The notes under the pieces: generated by a model | What the model was told of the DNA's origin: nothing | The model's database searches: none | What the model saw: only the letters and a program-made list of their open reading frames with translations | Program-made: the position numbers and the translations under genes | In this document: one piece after another, positions 16,120-25,109 of the stretch | Position numbering within the stretch: position 1 is the stretch's first letter | Layout of the letters: each line of letters starts with the position of its first letter | Origin: Ruegeria sp. TM1040 | GTDB lineage: Bacteria > Pseudomonadota > Alphaproteobacteria > Rhodobacterales > Rhodobacteraceae | NCBI RefSeq assembly: GCF_000014065.1 | Contig: NC_008044.1 | Coordinates: 2,813,501-2,877,500 of the forward strand | Direction of reading: 5' to 3' | DNA length: 64,000 nucleotides

Positions 16120-18318
16120 TCAGGCCGCGGAGCGCGCGCCCAGCGCCCGCAGGTCGCGACGTTTGAGATCAACACGCGCCAGTGGGCAATAGGCCCGGGC
16201 AACAAAGTGCCGCCCCGTGCCGCCGCAGAGGCCGCCGGCAAGGAACAGCTCGGGAAAGAGATCAAACAGCTCGCGCCGGTCGCCCTCGGACAAGCCACGC
16301 AGCGCCTCTGGGCCGGGCCAGAAGGTTTCGGTGGCAACACCTTCGGCAAAAATCACCTGATGCGCCTCGGTCATCAGGTGAATGTAGCTGACCCCGGCTG
16401 CGGGCCTGCAGGGGGTCACATCCTCTGGCGCGAGGCTCTGCAGCAGCCGCGTGCGCACAAAAGCCTCGTGCAGATGGTCCATATCGCCCAGCCGCGCGCG
16501 TCCGAGCATAAAACGATGCTGCGGTGAAACCAGCAATGGGCGATCGTTGGCAAGCGGCCCGCCGGGGCGCAGCCTGAGCGGGGTCAAATGTGGCCGGGCG
16601 CGCAGCTCTGCAGCGCTGAGATCCCGCCGCCCGGTCCAGATCACGGGTTGAAACCCATTGTCCGCCGTCTGCAGCAGGTCACCCTTGCGGATATGCTCCA
16701 CAGGAACGGCCCCACGCGCAGTTGCGATGCGGATGCCGGGAGTGAAGCAGGGAATACCTGCAGCATAGAGCTGCTGATACGAGCTGATCTGCGCCGGTGC
16801 GACCCCTTGCAGGACCAGCTGTTCGCCATTGGGAAAGGTCAAAAGGGCGTTGCCGGAACCATCATCCGTCACCACCACATCCGCGCGTGTCACCAGTCCG
16901 CCCGCCCCGGAGCCCCCGGACAGGCCGCTGACATCGATCTGGTCGTTGTAGAACCCATCTAGGTCGGCGTCACCGAGATCAAAATCACCTACGGTGTCGG
17001 TGCCGCCGGAGGTGGTCATGACAAAGCGGTCGTCCCCCGTGCCCCCCGTCAGACTGTCATCCCCCGCGCTGCCGGTCAGCGTGTCCGCACCGGCCCCGGC
17101 GTCCACATCGACCCCCACCAAAGAGGCGCTTGCATCCAGCACATCCGCCTGATCCGTGAGTCGAATCCGCTCGATCTCCGAGAACTCCGCCGTGTTGCTG
17201 CCATCCGTGATGGTCCCGGCCTCATCGCCGGTATAGGTGACGGTGACCCCGCTGGTCAGGTTGGAGAGATCGACAAAATCGTCATCGGTGCCGCCTTCGC
17301 CGCCCACGATGGTGTCATTGCCAAAACCATCCTCGAGAATGAAGGTATCGGCGTCATCGAACCCCACCATGGAGTCATTTCCGGCCCCTCCATACATCGT
17401 GTCGGATCCGGTACCGCCAGCCAGGGTATCGTCGCCATCCCCCCCGTACAGAAGATCGTCACCTGCCCCGCCATAAATCGTATCGGAGCCGTAATCGCCA
17501 TAGATCGTGTCATTGTTCCCCTCCCCGTAGAGAAGGTCATCGCCGTACATCCCATCGATGAGATCATTTCCAGCGCCCGCGTAGACCGTATCATTCAAAC
17601 CGGCCGAGCCAAAATTGACAGTCTGGTTCGGAGCCCCCTCGATATACTCCAGATACCAGCCATCCGGGTGGCGCAGAATCCAGTTATGCTCCTCAAAGGT
17701 GCTCTGGTTCCGGGTGTCCCCGGGCTGAAGGGTGGCGTAATATTGGGCTGTGCCGGTCTCGTCGATCCACCACAGCTCGATCGGGCCATCCGCCGAGTTG
17801 GTGACGGTCAACGTCGTGGGGGTTGTGCTCGCGCCTGAGGCTCCTGACGAGGTATTCGTCCACGCATTGTCGCCACGGATGGTGTCATTGCCGGTGCCAC
17901 CGTCGATATTGTCGTTGCCTTCACCACCGGTTAGATAGTCATCCCCGTCACCCCCTCTGAGGGTGTCATCACCTTGGTCCCCGGACAGGGTATCGTTCCC
18001 GGTACCGCCCGTGAGGCTGTCATTGTTGTCAGAGCCTTCGATGTAGTCGTCTGAATTGTTCGCCAGAATGACAGTGAAATCATCGACAAGGGTGGGGCTA
18101 CCCAGAGTGGCGTTGGTGCCCGTGTTGCCGCTTTCGCCGACACTATACCAAGACGTCCCGTCCCAGATCGAGATCGTTTTGGCCTCGGCGTTGATGTTGA
18201 TTTCATAATTTGGCGGCAACCCGGTGAAATCAAGCGTATGGCCGGGGCTGCCTTCAGAGATGGAGGCCCAAAATGAGGGATCGTTGTAATTCGTCCCGTG
18301 TACTACATAAGTCGTCAT
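16120..18318 (-). CDS. RTX protein with embedded VHL-beta-like domain and C-terminal Hint domain
   Basis: A 732-residue protein. RTX nonapeptides (GGxGxDxL/I) fill about residues 99-150, 245-340 and 405-430 and should bind calcium outside the cell. Between the first two blocks, residues about 170-235 align without gaps to the beta domain of human pVHL: Asn174, Trp184, Tyr194, Thr207, His211 and Trp213 match Asn78, Trp88, Tyr98, Ser111, His115 and Trp117. Residues about 523-690 form a Hint domain beginning PCFTPG with Cys524 as candidate nucleophile and VSPQH at 598-601. No N-terminal signal peptide is seen, fitting type I secretion, but no transporter is adjacent. The ATG at 18318 is preferred over 18438 by family resemblance (MTTYVVHGTNYND); the ribosome site is weak. 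Confidence 0.85.
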   Translation of the reverse strand: MTTYVVHGTNYNDPSFWASISEGSPGHTLDFTGLPPNYEININAEAKTISIWDGTSWYSVGESGNTGTNATLGSPTLVDDFTVILANNSDDYIEGSDNNDSLTGGTGNDTLSGDQGDDTLRGGDGDDYLTGGEGNDNIDGGTGNDTIRGDNAWTNTSSGASGASTTPTTLTVTNSADGPIELWWIDETGTAQYYATLQPGDTRNQSTFEEHNWILRHPDGWYLEYIEGAPNQTVNFGSAGLNDTVYAGAGNDLIDGMYGDDLLYGEGNNDTIYGDYGSDTIYGGAGDDLLYGGDGDDTLAGGTGSDTMYGGAGNDSMVGFDDADTFILEDGFGNDTIVGGEGGTDDDFVDLSNLTSGVTVTYTGDEAGTITDGSNTAEFSEIERIRLTDQADVLDASASLVGVDVDAGAGADTLTGSAGDDSLTGGTGDDRFVMTTSGGTDTVGDFDLGDADLDGFYNDQIDVSGLSGGSGAGGLVTRADVVVTDDGSGNALLTFPNGEQLVLQGVAPAQISSYQQLYAAGIPCFTPGIRIATARGAVPVEHIRKGDLLQTADNGFQPVIWTGRRDLSAAELRARPHLTPLRLRPGGPLANDRPLLVSPQHRFMLGRARLGDMDHLHEAFVRTRLLQSLAPEDVTPCRPAAGVSYIHLMTEAHQVIFAEGVATETFWPGPEALRGLSEGDRRELFDLFPELFLAGGLCGGTGRHFVARAYCPLARVDLKRRDLRALGARSAA

Positions 18319-18533
18319 CTCGTGTTTGCACTCATACCATTTGCCTATGGAAACAGGCAGCGCTTTGACGGCAAGCACGCTGCAGCCGGGGCGATGTTGC
18401 CTCTTCCGTGCCGAATGCAGCATCCGCGCTACATCCAAGATTAGGGTAAAATAGTTAAGAGCCCTTCAAGCAGATCTGAATTGATGCGCGCGACAGGATG
18501 AGCCCAACAAACTGTTGATCAGACTCTGAAAAC

Positions 18534-18564
18534 AAAAAAACCGCCCGCGAGAGACCCGCGAGCG
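18534..18564 (-). terminator. Intrinsic terminator after the aminotransferase gene
   Basis: On the reverse strand CGCTCGCG (18564-18557) pairs with CGCGGGCG (18549-18542), eight pairs including one U-G, over a 7-base loop. After one more GG it runs into seven T residues (18540-18534). It lies about 27 bases beyond the stop of the leftward transaminase gene and would end the four-gene operon. Confidence 0.8.
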
Positions 18565-18590
18565 ATTGAAAAAATTCCGGGGTTGATTGA

Positions 18591-19964
18591 TCAGCCCAGC
18601 ACAGCCTTAACAGCGCGCAGGGTGCCTTCGACCACCTGATCGGCCTCGGCACGGGTGAGGCAGAACGGCGGGGCAAAGCCCAGGATGTCGCCCTGGGGCA
18701 TGGCACGGGCAATGATCTTGTCCTGCTCGAGGAGTTTCGCAGAGATCTGAGGCCCGATCTTGTCGGCGGCGTCAAAGAAGGTGCGACTGTCGCGATCCTT
18801 CACAAATTCCACCGCGCAGAGCAGGCCTTCGCCGCGTACATCGCCGACGTTGGCGTGCTGGCTCAGAGCCTCGGCCATGGTGGCGTTGAGGTAGGCACCG
18901 ACCTCGCCTGCGTTGCTCACGAGGTTCAGCTCGTCGAGGAGCTTGAGGTTGGCGACACCCGCCGCCGCCCCGATCGGGTGGGCGGAATAGGTCCAGCCGT
19001 GGCCGATGGGACCGTTCTCGTCGGTGCCCTGCTCAAGCACCTTCCAGACCTTGTCACTGACGATCGACCCGGAAAGCGGCGCATAGGCCGAGGTCAGACC
19101 CTTGGCGATGGTGATGATGTCGGGCTCCAGACCGTAGTGGTCAGAACCGAACATGGTGCCGAGACGGCCAAAGCCGGTGACCACTTCATCCGCCACCAGA
19201 AGGATGTCGTGCTTATTCAGAACTGTCTGGATCGCCTCCCAATAGCCTGCGGGCGGTGGCACGATGCCCCCGGTGCCAAGGATCGGCTCACCGATGAAGG
19301 CGGCGATGGTGTCGGCACCTTCACGCTCGATCAACGCTTCCAGCTCGGCCACGCAATGCGCGACGAACTGCTCTTCGGTCTGGTTCAGATCCTCGCGACG
19401 GAAGTAATAGGGCGCCTCGGTGTGGATCACCTGTTCGACGGGCAGGTCGAATTTCTTGTGAAAGAGCTCAAGCCCCGTCAGCGAGCCGGTGACCAGCCCG
19501 GAGCCGTGATAGCCACGCCAGCGCGAGATGATTTTCTTCTTTTCGGGGCGGCCAAGGATGTTGTTGTAATACCAGATCAGTTTGACATTGGTTTCATTGG
19601 CGTCCGAACCGCCAAGGCCGAAGTAGACCTTCGACATGTTCTTGGGCGCGCGATCCAGGATCATCTTGGCCAGCGTGATCGAGGCCTCGGTGCCATGTCC
19701 GACATAGGAATGGTAATAGGCCAGCTCACGCGCCTGATCGGCGATGGCCTCGGCAATCTCCTGACGACCATAGCCGACGTTGACGCAGTAGAGCCCGGCA
19801 AACGCATCCAAGAGCTTGGTGCCGTCACGATCCTCGATAAAGACGCCGGAGGCAGTCTTGATCACCCGGTTTGCACTCTCGCCGCGCGCGTGCTGCGCCA
19901 GATGGGTCGAGGGGTGAAAGAAGTTGTCGCGGTCCCATTGGTCCAGTTGATCGTTCTTCAGCAT
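18591..19964 (-). CDS. Class III aminotransferase (ectoine-catabolic Atf/DoeD-like)
   Basis: A 457-residue PLP enzyme of the omega-aminotransferase family. Lys288 in IITIAKGLTSAYAPLSG should bind PLP; Asp259 of LLVADEVVTGFGR contacts the cofactor nitrogen. It moves a terminal amino group to pyruvate or 2-oxoglutarate. In the ectoine pathway the homologue acts on L-2,4-diaminobutyrate, giving aspartate semialdehyde; putrescine or taurine aminotransferases look similar, so identity rests on context. It is the last gene of a leftward set (deacetylase, AsnC, aldehyde dehydrogenase, transaminase) with the same order as the distal part of the ectoine cluster of Ruegeria pomeroyi. AAGGACC precedes the ATG, and an intrinsic terminator follows. 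Confidence 0.8.
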   Translation of the reverse strand: MLKNDQLDQWDRDNFFHPSTHLAQHARGESANRVIKTASGVFIEDRDGTKLLDAFAGLYCVNVGYGRQEIAEAIADQARELAYYHSYVGHGTEASITLAKMILDRAPKNMSKVYFGLGGSDANETNVKLIWYYNNILGRPEKKKIISRWRGYHGSGLVTGSLTGLELFHKKFDLPVEQVIHTEAPYYFRREDLNQTEEQFVAHCVAELEALIEREGADTIAAFIGEPILGTGGIVPPPAGYWEAIQTVLNKHDILLVADEVVTGFGRLGTMFGSDHYGLEPDIITIAKGLTSAYAPLSGSIVSDKVWKVLEQGTDENGPIGHGWTYSAHPIGAAAGVANLKLLDELNLVSNAGEVGAYLNATMAEALSQHANVGDVRGEGLLCAVEFVKDRDSRTFFDAADKIGPQISAKLLEQDKIIARAMPQGDILGFAPPFCLTRAEADQVVEGTLRAVKAVLG

Positions 19965-20027
19965 TTTCGGTCCTTCCTATTTCCGTGTTCCACCCGCGAG
20001 GGCGGCAAATCTCGTATCATTCAAGGG

Positions 20028-21503
20028 TTACGCCCAGTCGCGGCAGACGTATTTGACCTCGGTGAATTCTTCCATGCCCAGCCGTGCGCCCTCGCGGCCC
20101 ATGCCGGATTGTTTGGTGCCGCCAAAGGGGATCGGCGCGCCGGTGACTTTGGTTCGGTTGACCGCCACCATGCCGAACTGCAAGGCGCGGCTCAGGCGAT
20201 AGATCCGGCGCGGATCATGGCTGTGGACATAGGCGACAAGCCCATATTCGCTGTCATTGGCACGCTGGATCACCTCGTCCTCAGAGTCAAACGGCGTGAT
20301 CGGCGCGACCGGGCCGAAGGTCTCTTCGTGCAGGATCAGCGCGTCAGCGGGGACATCCGTCAGCACGGTGGGTTCATAAAACAGCGGCCCCAGCGCGTGG
20401 CGTTTGCCGCCGCAGGCCAATGTGGCGCCTTTTTCCAATGCGTCAGCGACATGCTCTTCCTGTTTCTGCACCGCTTTTTCGTTCATCAGCGGGCCGATAT
20501 CGGGATCATCAATCCCCTTGCCCACGCTGAGCGCCTGCGTCGCCGCCACAAATCGGGTGCAGAACTCATCATAAATGTCCCGCTCGACAAAGATGCGGTT
20601 GGCGCCAAGGCAATCCTGCCCGGAGGTGGCGAATTTCGCCTTGATCGTTTCGGCGACGGCACGATCGAGATCGCAGTTTTTGAAAACGATCACCGGAGCA
20701 TGACCACCGAGTTCCATCACCAGACGTTTGACCGTCTCGGCGGACTGACGATAGAGGAGCTTGCCGACCTCGGTGGAGCCGGTGAAGGACAGGGCCCGCA
20801 CGCGCGCATCCCGTGTCCATGGCTCAACCACCACCGGGGCCTTGCCTGTGATGACATTGAAGACGCCTTTGGGAATGCCCGCGCGTTCTGCCAGCTCGGC
20901 CAGCGCCAGCGCGCTGAAGGGCGTTTCGGCGGAGGGGTGGGCGACAACGGTGCAGCCCGCCGCCAGCGCGGCTGCGGCCTTGCGAGTCAGCATCGCAGAG
21001 GGAAAATTCCACGGCGTGATCAATGCGGCCACGCCCACAGGTTCGCGCCAGAGTTCCACCTCCGCATCGGGCAGATGGCTGGTGACGCCCTCGATGTTGG
21101 GCCGTTTGGATTCCTCGGCATAGAATTCGACAAAGGCCGCGCCATAGTCGATCTCGCCGCGGGCCTCCGACAAGGGTTTGCCCTGCTCCAGCACCATAAG
21201 GCGGGCGAGGTCCTCTTTATGCTCGATCATCAGTTCGAACCAGCGACGCAATAGGGCGCAGCGATCCTGCGGCAGCATCAATGCCCAGCTGGTAAAGGCC
21301 GCATGTGCCGCATCCACCGCGGCAGAGGAATCCTCTGCTGTCATGGCCGTGACATCGCCGATGAAGTCGCCCGTGGCCGGGTCATGTACTGCGACCACCT
21401 CGCCATTGGACGAGGCACACCATTTCCCGTTGATGTAAGAAAACGAACGCACGAGTGCTTTGTCACTGATCTCCGCACGCGCGGACAGGGCCGATAACGA
21501 CAT
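20028..21503 (-). CDS. NAD(P)-dependent aldehyde dehydrogenase (succinate-semialdehyde type)
   Basis: A 491-residue ALDH. Catalytic Cys298 lies in FATSGQDCLGANR and the general base Glu264 in VMELGGHAP. The ATG at 21503 is fixed by an AAAGGAGGAG ribosome site. It oxidises a semialdehyde to the acid; in ectoine breakdown the product would be aspartate from aspartate semialdehyde. Oddly, the cofactor-binding motif usually written KPxE reads AHPSAE (His189 at the Lys position), although the rest of the Rossmann region (TPWNFP, FTGSTEVGK) is intact. It lies between the AsnC regulator and the transaminase and is probably co-transcribed with both. Confidence 0.85.
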   Translation of the reverse strand: MSLSALSARAEISDKALVRSFSYINGKWCASSNGEVVAVHDPATGDFIGDVTAMTAEDSSAAVDAAHAAFTSWALMLPQDRCALLRRWFELMIEHKEDLARLMVLEQGKPLSEARGEIDYGAAFVEFYAEESKRPNIEGVTSHLPDAEVELWREPVGVAALITPWNFPSAMLTRKAAAALAAGCTVVAHPSAETPFSALALAELAERAGIPKGVFNVITGKAPVVVEPWTRDARVRALSFTGSTEVGKLLYRQSAETVKRLVMELGGHAPVIVFKNCDLDRAVAETIKAKFATSGQDCLGANRIFVERDIYDEFCTRFVAATQALSVGKGIDDPDIGPLMNEKAVQKQEEHVADALEKGATLACGGKRHALGPLFYEPTVLTDVPADALILHEETFGPVAPITPFDSEDEVIQRANDSEYGLVAYVHSHDPRRIYRLSRALQFGMVAVNRTKVTGAPIPFGGTKQSGMGREGARLGMEEFTEVKYVCRDWA

Positions 21504-21586
21504 GTCTGCTCCTCCTTTAGACTTGGGGGCAGTCTGCATGGCGCGATCAGAAGAAGTGACCAAAGTTTGCCGACTCGGCAGAGGAT

Positions 21587-22066
21587 TCAACTGCCCCGGA
21601 GCAGGATTTCGAGAGGAGGCACGCCCGCGCCTTTGACGGGCTTGGTCACGATATAGGTGAAGTAGCGGCTGAGGCCGATGCGGGCATCCAGCATCGCATC
21701 GATCAGACGCTGGTAGGCGTCGATGTCGCAGGTCACGATCTGCAACAGATAATCAAAGCCCCCGCCCAGCGCCCAGCAGGCCACTACCTCGTCATAGCGC
21801 TGCATTGCTGCCTCGAACGACTGGAAACTTGCCGCCGTGTGATCCGCCAATTCGGCAGCCACAAAGACGGTCACGTGCGGTGCGATTTTCTTGAGGTTGA
21901 TCTGGGCGTTATAGCCTTCGATCAGCCCGGCCTTTTCCAGTTTCTTCAGCCGCTCCCAACAGGGTGTCGGCGACAGACCCACCTGATCTGCAAGGGCCGC
22001 CTTGGTGATGCGGCCATCGCGGGACAGGATGCGAAGGATATCAAGGTCGCGCTGATCGAGATGCAT
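21587..22066 (-). CDS. Lrp/AsnC-family regulator
   Basis: A 159-residue protein with an N-terminal helix-turn-helix (DILRILSRDGRITKAALADQVGLSPTPCWERLKKLEKAGLIEG split over residues 8-50) and a C-terminal RAM ligand-binding domain (about 70-145). In ectoine-degrading bacteria an AsnC protein (DoeX) at this position binds pathway intermediates and controls the operon. The ATG at 22066 follows the deacetylase stop after one base, so translation is coupled. It is followed by an 83-base gap before the aldehyde dehydrogenase gene, long enough for an internal site of control. Confidence 0.88.
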   Translation of the reverse strand: MHLDQRDLDILRILSRDGRITKAALADQVGLSPTPCWERLKKLEKAGLIEGYNAQINLKKIAPHVTVFVAAELADHTAASFQSFEAAMQRYDEVVACWALGGGFDYLLQIVTCDIDAYQRLIDAMLDARIGLSRYFTYIVTKPVKGAGVPPLEILLRGS

Positions 22067-22067
22067 G

Positions 22068-23060
22068 TCAGCCCTCGACCACGCCGATCACCGCGGCGCA
22101 GTCACCGGATTTGATCATACCGGGGAAATGGCGGCTGATGAGCACGCCGCTGCGGCGGGCGCGGTATTCCACCGGGGCCTCTCCGGTGCGGTCGGGCGAC
22201 CAGACGCGGGCGACCAGATCGCCCTCTTGCACAGGTTCGCCAAGATCGATCATGATCTCAAACAACCCGTCGTGCTCGCTGAAGAGGTAGCAATCCCCGT
22301 CGGGCATATCGAGCGTCACACTCGGGTCAATCTGCATCTCGCCCTGCAAGATCCCAAAGTGAATCAGCACGTTGCGCAGACCTTTCTTGGCGATGGCATT
22401 GCTGCGCGCGGTGGACATGCCACCGCCGCCAAGTTCGGTGGTCACGAGCACCTTGCCCATTTCCTCGACGGCGGTGTCATACATGCCCTCGCTGTCGATC
22501 TCGAGGAGTTGCACCGAGTAGGGCGCGTTGAAGGCCTGCATGGCGGCAAAGCACGCATCCTGCAGCACCTTGTCCTCGAGGATATGCGCAGCGGCAAAGG
22601 GGACAAAATCCAGCGTCTTGCCGCCGGAGTGGAAATCCACCGCCACATCCGCCATCGGCAGGAGCGTACGCTGAAAGTAATCCGCGATCTTTTGCGTGAC
22701 GGTGCCATCGGGACGGCCCGGAAAGGCGCGGTTGAGATTGCCCCGGTCGATGGGCGAGGTCCGCGCACTGGCGCGAAAGGCAGGGTAGTTGAAGTAAGGC
22801 ACAATAATGAGCCTGCCGGTCACATCCTCGGCACGGGTGGTGGCGGCGAGTTCCTGCAACGCCACGGGGCCTTCGTATTCATCGCCGTGATTGGCACCCG
22901 TCAACAGCGCAGTCTTGCCGGCGCCGTTCTGAATGACGGTGATCGGGATCATCACAGAGCCCCAGGCGCTGTCGTCACGGCTGTAAGGCAGTTTCAGAAA
23001 TCCGTGGTGGACACCATCCTGATCGAGCGGAATCGTCGGGGAAATCGGATTGTCTTTCAT
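22068..23060 (-). CDS. eutE: Succinylglutamate desuccinylase/aspartoacylase-type deacetylase (EutE/DoeB-like)
   Basis: A 330-residue zinc amidohydrolase. Zinc ligands are recognised in GANHGDEYEGP (His and Glu) and DFHSGG (His); NLNRAFPG carries the substrate-binding Arg. EutE/DoeB homologues remove acetate from N-acetyl-L-2,4-diaminobutyrate, the product of ectoine ring opening, giving diaminobutyrate for the neighbouring transaminase. The start at 23060 (MKDNPISPTIPLDQDG) is preceded by AAGGACAAG... and gives the usual family length. The ring-opening hydrolase (EutD/DoeA) and the Ueh/Teh transporter are not next to it, so the physiological substrate could instead be another N-acyl diamine. 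The promoter is probably in the 135 bases before the gene. Confidence 0.75.
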   Translation of the reverse strand: MKDNPISPTIPLDQDGVHHGFLKLPYSRDDSAWGSVMIPITVIQNGAGKTALLTGANHGDEYEGPVALQELAATTRAEDVTGRLIIVPYFNYPAFRASARTSPIDRGNLNRAFPGRPDGTVTQKIADYFQRTLLPMADVAVDFHSGGKTLDFVPFAAAHILEDKVLQDACFAAMQAFNAPYSVQLLEIDSEGMYDTAVEEMGKVLVTTELGGGGMSTARSNAIAKKGLRNVLIHFGILQGEMQIDPSVTLDMPDGDCYLFSEHDGLFEIMIDLGEPVQEGDLVARVWSPDRTGEAPVEYRARRSGVLISRHFPGMIKSGDCAAVIGVVEG

Positions 23061-23195
23061 TGCCTTGTCCTTCTGCCTGCCTGTTGAGCGCAAAGGGCAC
23101 GGCGTCACGAGCGCCGGCCGCGTTGTGCTACCCATACGAAGACCGGGCGCAAATTCAAAGCCTTGTGTTCCAAAGCACGGGTGACATCCCAGAGG

Positions 23196-24206
23196 CTAGT
23201 CCGCGCGCAGACCCGCACCGGCCCGATCACGGGCGCGCACCTGATAGGGGGTCATATTATATTCACGCCGATACGCGCGCGACAGCGACGTAGAGGACGC
23301 AAAGCCGCTGGCAAAGGCGATCTCTGCAATCGGCAGGTTGGTGTCGGTGATGAGCTTGTTGGCCAGCTTCAGGCGCAGCTGCATGTAGTGTTTGGCCGGT
23401 GTGGTGTTGAGATGGGTCAGAAACAGGCGTTCCAGATGCCGCACCGAAATCCCCGCCCGCTCGGCCACCTCTGCGGTGGACAGGGGATATTCGATGCATT
23501 CTTCCATGATCGCCATAGCGCGCACCAGCCGCGCCTCCAGAAGATTGGTGTTGCGCGCGGCCCCTTTGGGTTGTTCTCCGCTGTAACCCCGAGCGGTTTC
23601 GATCATCAACACGCTGGCCAATTCGGCGCAGTGTTGCGGTGCAAGGATCTGCGAGAGGTGACGCACCACCATTTCCGCCGTATATCCCCCCCCGGCCGAG
23701 GTCAGAATGCCTGCATTTTCCGCCACGAGGCTATCGGTGAGCGTGGGGTATTCGCCGGTCTCACGCAGGGCGCGCAGGTCTTGCCAATGGGTGGTGGCGG
23801 GCCCCGAGAGCGGCGCACATCTGCGGATATAGGCGGTTGCTGCATCCGACAGCAGGAACACCGGGCGACGCAGTTTCTGCATTGCGCGCGCCCGTGCGAG
23901 CCAGCTGCCGCCGCTGCAATTGCGCCCCCCCACCACAAACATCAGATCCTGAAGATACTGAAGACCAATCGCAGGTTCTGCCCGCACCATCATGCCCGCG
24001 CCGCCTGTCACCACGCCCGGGCTGTCAGAGGTGATGCGAACGGAGAACCAGATGCCGGTCTCCATTGCGTTTGCCGCCTCAAACACAGCGAGAATCAACG
24101 AAAGCTCGAGCTGGGAAAATCCCGGCTGCACAAATATTTCCACCGCCAGTCGCGGGGTGTCATCGCTGTGATCGGATGCAGCGGGAGAGGCGGGGTTTCT
24201 GTCCAT
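23196..24206 (-). CDS. GlxA-family AraC-type transcriptional regulator
   Basis: A 336-residue regulator with an N-terminal DJ-1/PfpI-like amidase domain (about 18-200) and a C-terminal AraC helix-turn-helix pair (about 225-325: STAEVAERAGISVRHLERLF and IAEIAFASGFASSTSLSRAYRREY). Members commonly activate amine, carnitine, glycine betaine or arginine catabolism. It is encoded directly upstream of the deacetylase operon on the same strand, and the 135-base gap could hold its target site, so it probably activates that operon. Ligand is unknown. It is divergent from the CHAP lipoprotein gene, with a 293-base gap in which I see no further gene. Confidence 0.88.
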   Translation of the reverse strand: MDRNPASPAASDHSDDTPRLAVEIFVQPGFSQLELSLILAVFEAANAMETGIWFSVRITSDSPGVVTGGAGMMVRAEPAIGLQYLQDLMFVVGGRNCSGGSWLARARAMQKLRRPVFLLSDAATAYIRRCAPLSGPATTHWQDLRALRETGEYPTLTDSLVAENAGILTSAGGGYTAEMVVRHLSQILAPQHCAELASVLMIETARGYSGEQPKGAARNTNLLEARLVRAMAIMEECIEYPLSTAEVAERAGISVRHLERLFLTHLNTTPAKHYMQLRLKLANKLITDTNLPIAEIAFASGFASSTSLSRAYRREYNMTPYQVRARDRAGAGLRAD

Positions 24207-24499
24207 ATTGGATCGAGACCCTACCCGCGTCGGGTTCCCATCGACAAGTCATCTCGTGCCGCTTTGGTGTCGCTTTGCGACGCCAATGCGCCTGCCAGCA
24301 TAGCGCAGCGCGACTCCCGCATCTGACATCCGCGCTTTTAAAACCCGTCAACCCGGGCACGGTTGGCTGCCGCATCACGCCGGCGCGCGCAAGGGCGCAC
24401 GGGGAAGTCAGGACCAAAATGCAAGGGCGCGCCTTGGGTGATTGGCGAAATCTTGCCACCGGGCAACAGGCATATTGGCACACACGGCTTTTTGACAGA

Positions 24500-25087
24500 A
24501 TGTTACGCCGCATCACGAATGTCACAACAACGCCAGAGTGTCCCTTGCAAACCATTGCCCGCACCCTCCGTCTGAACCCGATCCTGAGTGGACTTCTTCT
24601 GATTTCAGCGCTGGCCCTCAGCGCCTGCGGAGAAGGGCCGCGGTCGGGCAATGATCAGATCGATCCGGCACGCCTGGCCTTTGCCATGCGTGAGGCGGAG
24701 AGCCTGCGGTCGCGCGGCGCCCGCGTCTGGTGTGTGCCTTTTGCGCGCAACCTCTCGGGCGTGGAAATCCGCGGCAATGCCCGCACCTGGTGGAAACAGG
24801 CGCAGGGTCGCTTCGAGGTTGGCAAGACTCCCGAAGTGGGTGCGGTCATGGCCTTTAGCGCCACCCGCTCGATGCCGCTTGGCCATGTCGCCGTTGTGTC
24901 TGAAGTGGTTGATGATCGCACGCTGCGCATTGATCACGCCAATTGGCACCGCAACAAGGTTTCGCTCGGCATGGCGGTGATTGATGTTTCAGATAGAAAC
25001 GACTGGTCGCGCGTCCGCGTCGAGACCAATCCCGGCGCATTTGGCAGCGTTTATCCGATCAACGGCTTCATTCACCCCAACTCCTGA
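24500..25087 (+). CDS. CHAP-domain lipoprotein, probable cell-wall amidase
   Basis: A 195-residue protein from the ATG at 24500; a TTG at 24545 would give a more normal signal length, and the choice is uncertain. The lipobox LALSAC follows a hydrophobic run, so the protein is probably an envelope lipoprotein. The mature part has CHAP (NlpC/P60-like) features: nucleophile Cys in VWCVPFARNLSG, His in LGHVAVVSE, and DHANW for the third residue. Such enzymes cleave peptidoglycan peptide bonds. It stands alone, divergent from the GlxA-type gene, and is followed by a strong terminator. Confidence 0.8.
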   Translation: MLRRITNVTTTPECPLQTIARTLRLNPILSGLLLISALALSACGEGPRSGNDQIDPARLAFAMREAESLRSRGARVWCVPFARNLSGVEIRGNARTWWKQAQGRFEVGKTPEVGAVMAFSATRSMPLGHVAVVSEVVDDRTLRIDHANWHRNKVSLGMAVIDVSDRNDWSRVRVETNPGAFGSVYPINGFIHPNS

Positions 25088-25109
25088 GCCCTATCATTTG
25101 TGACAGGTA

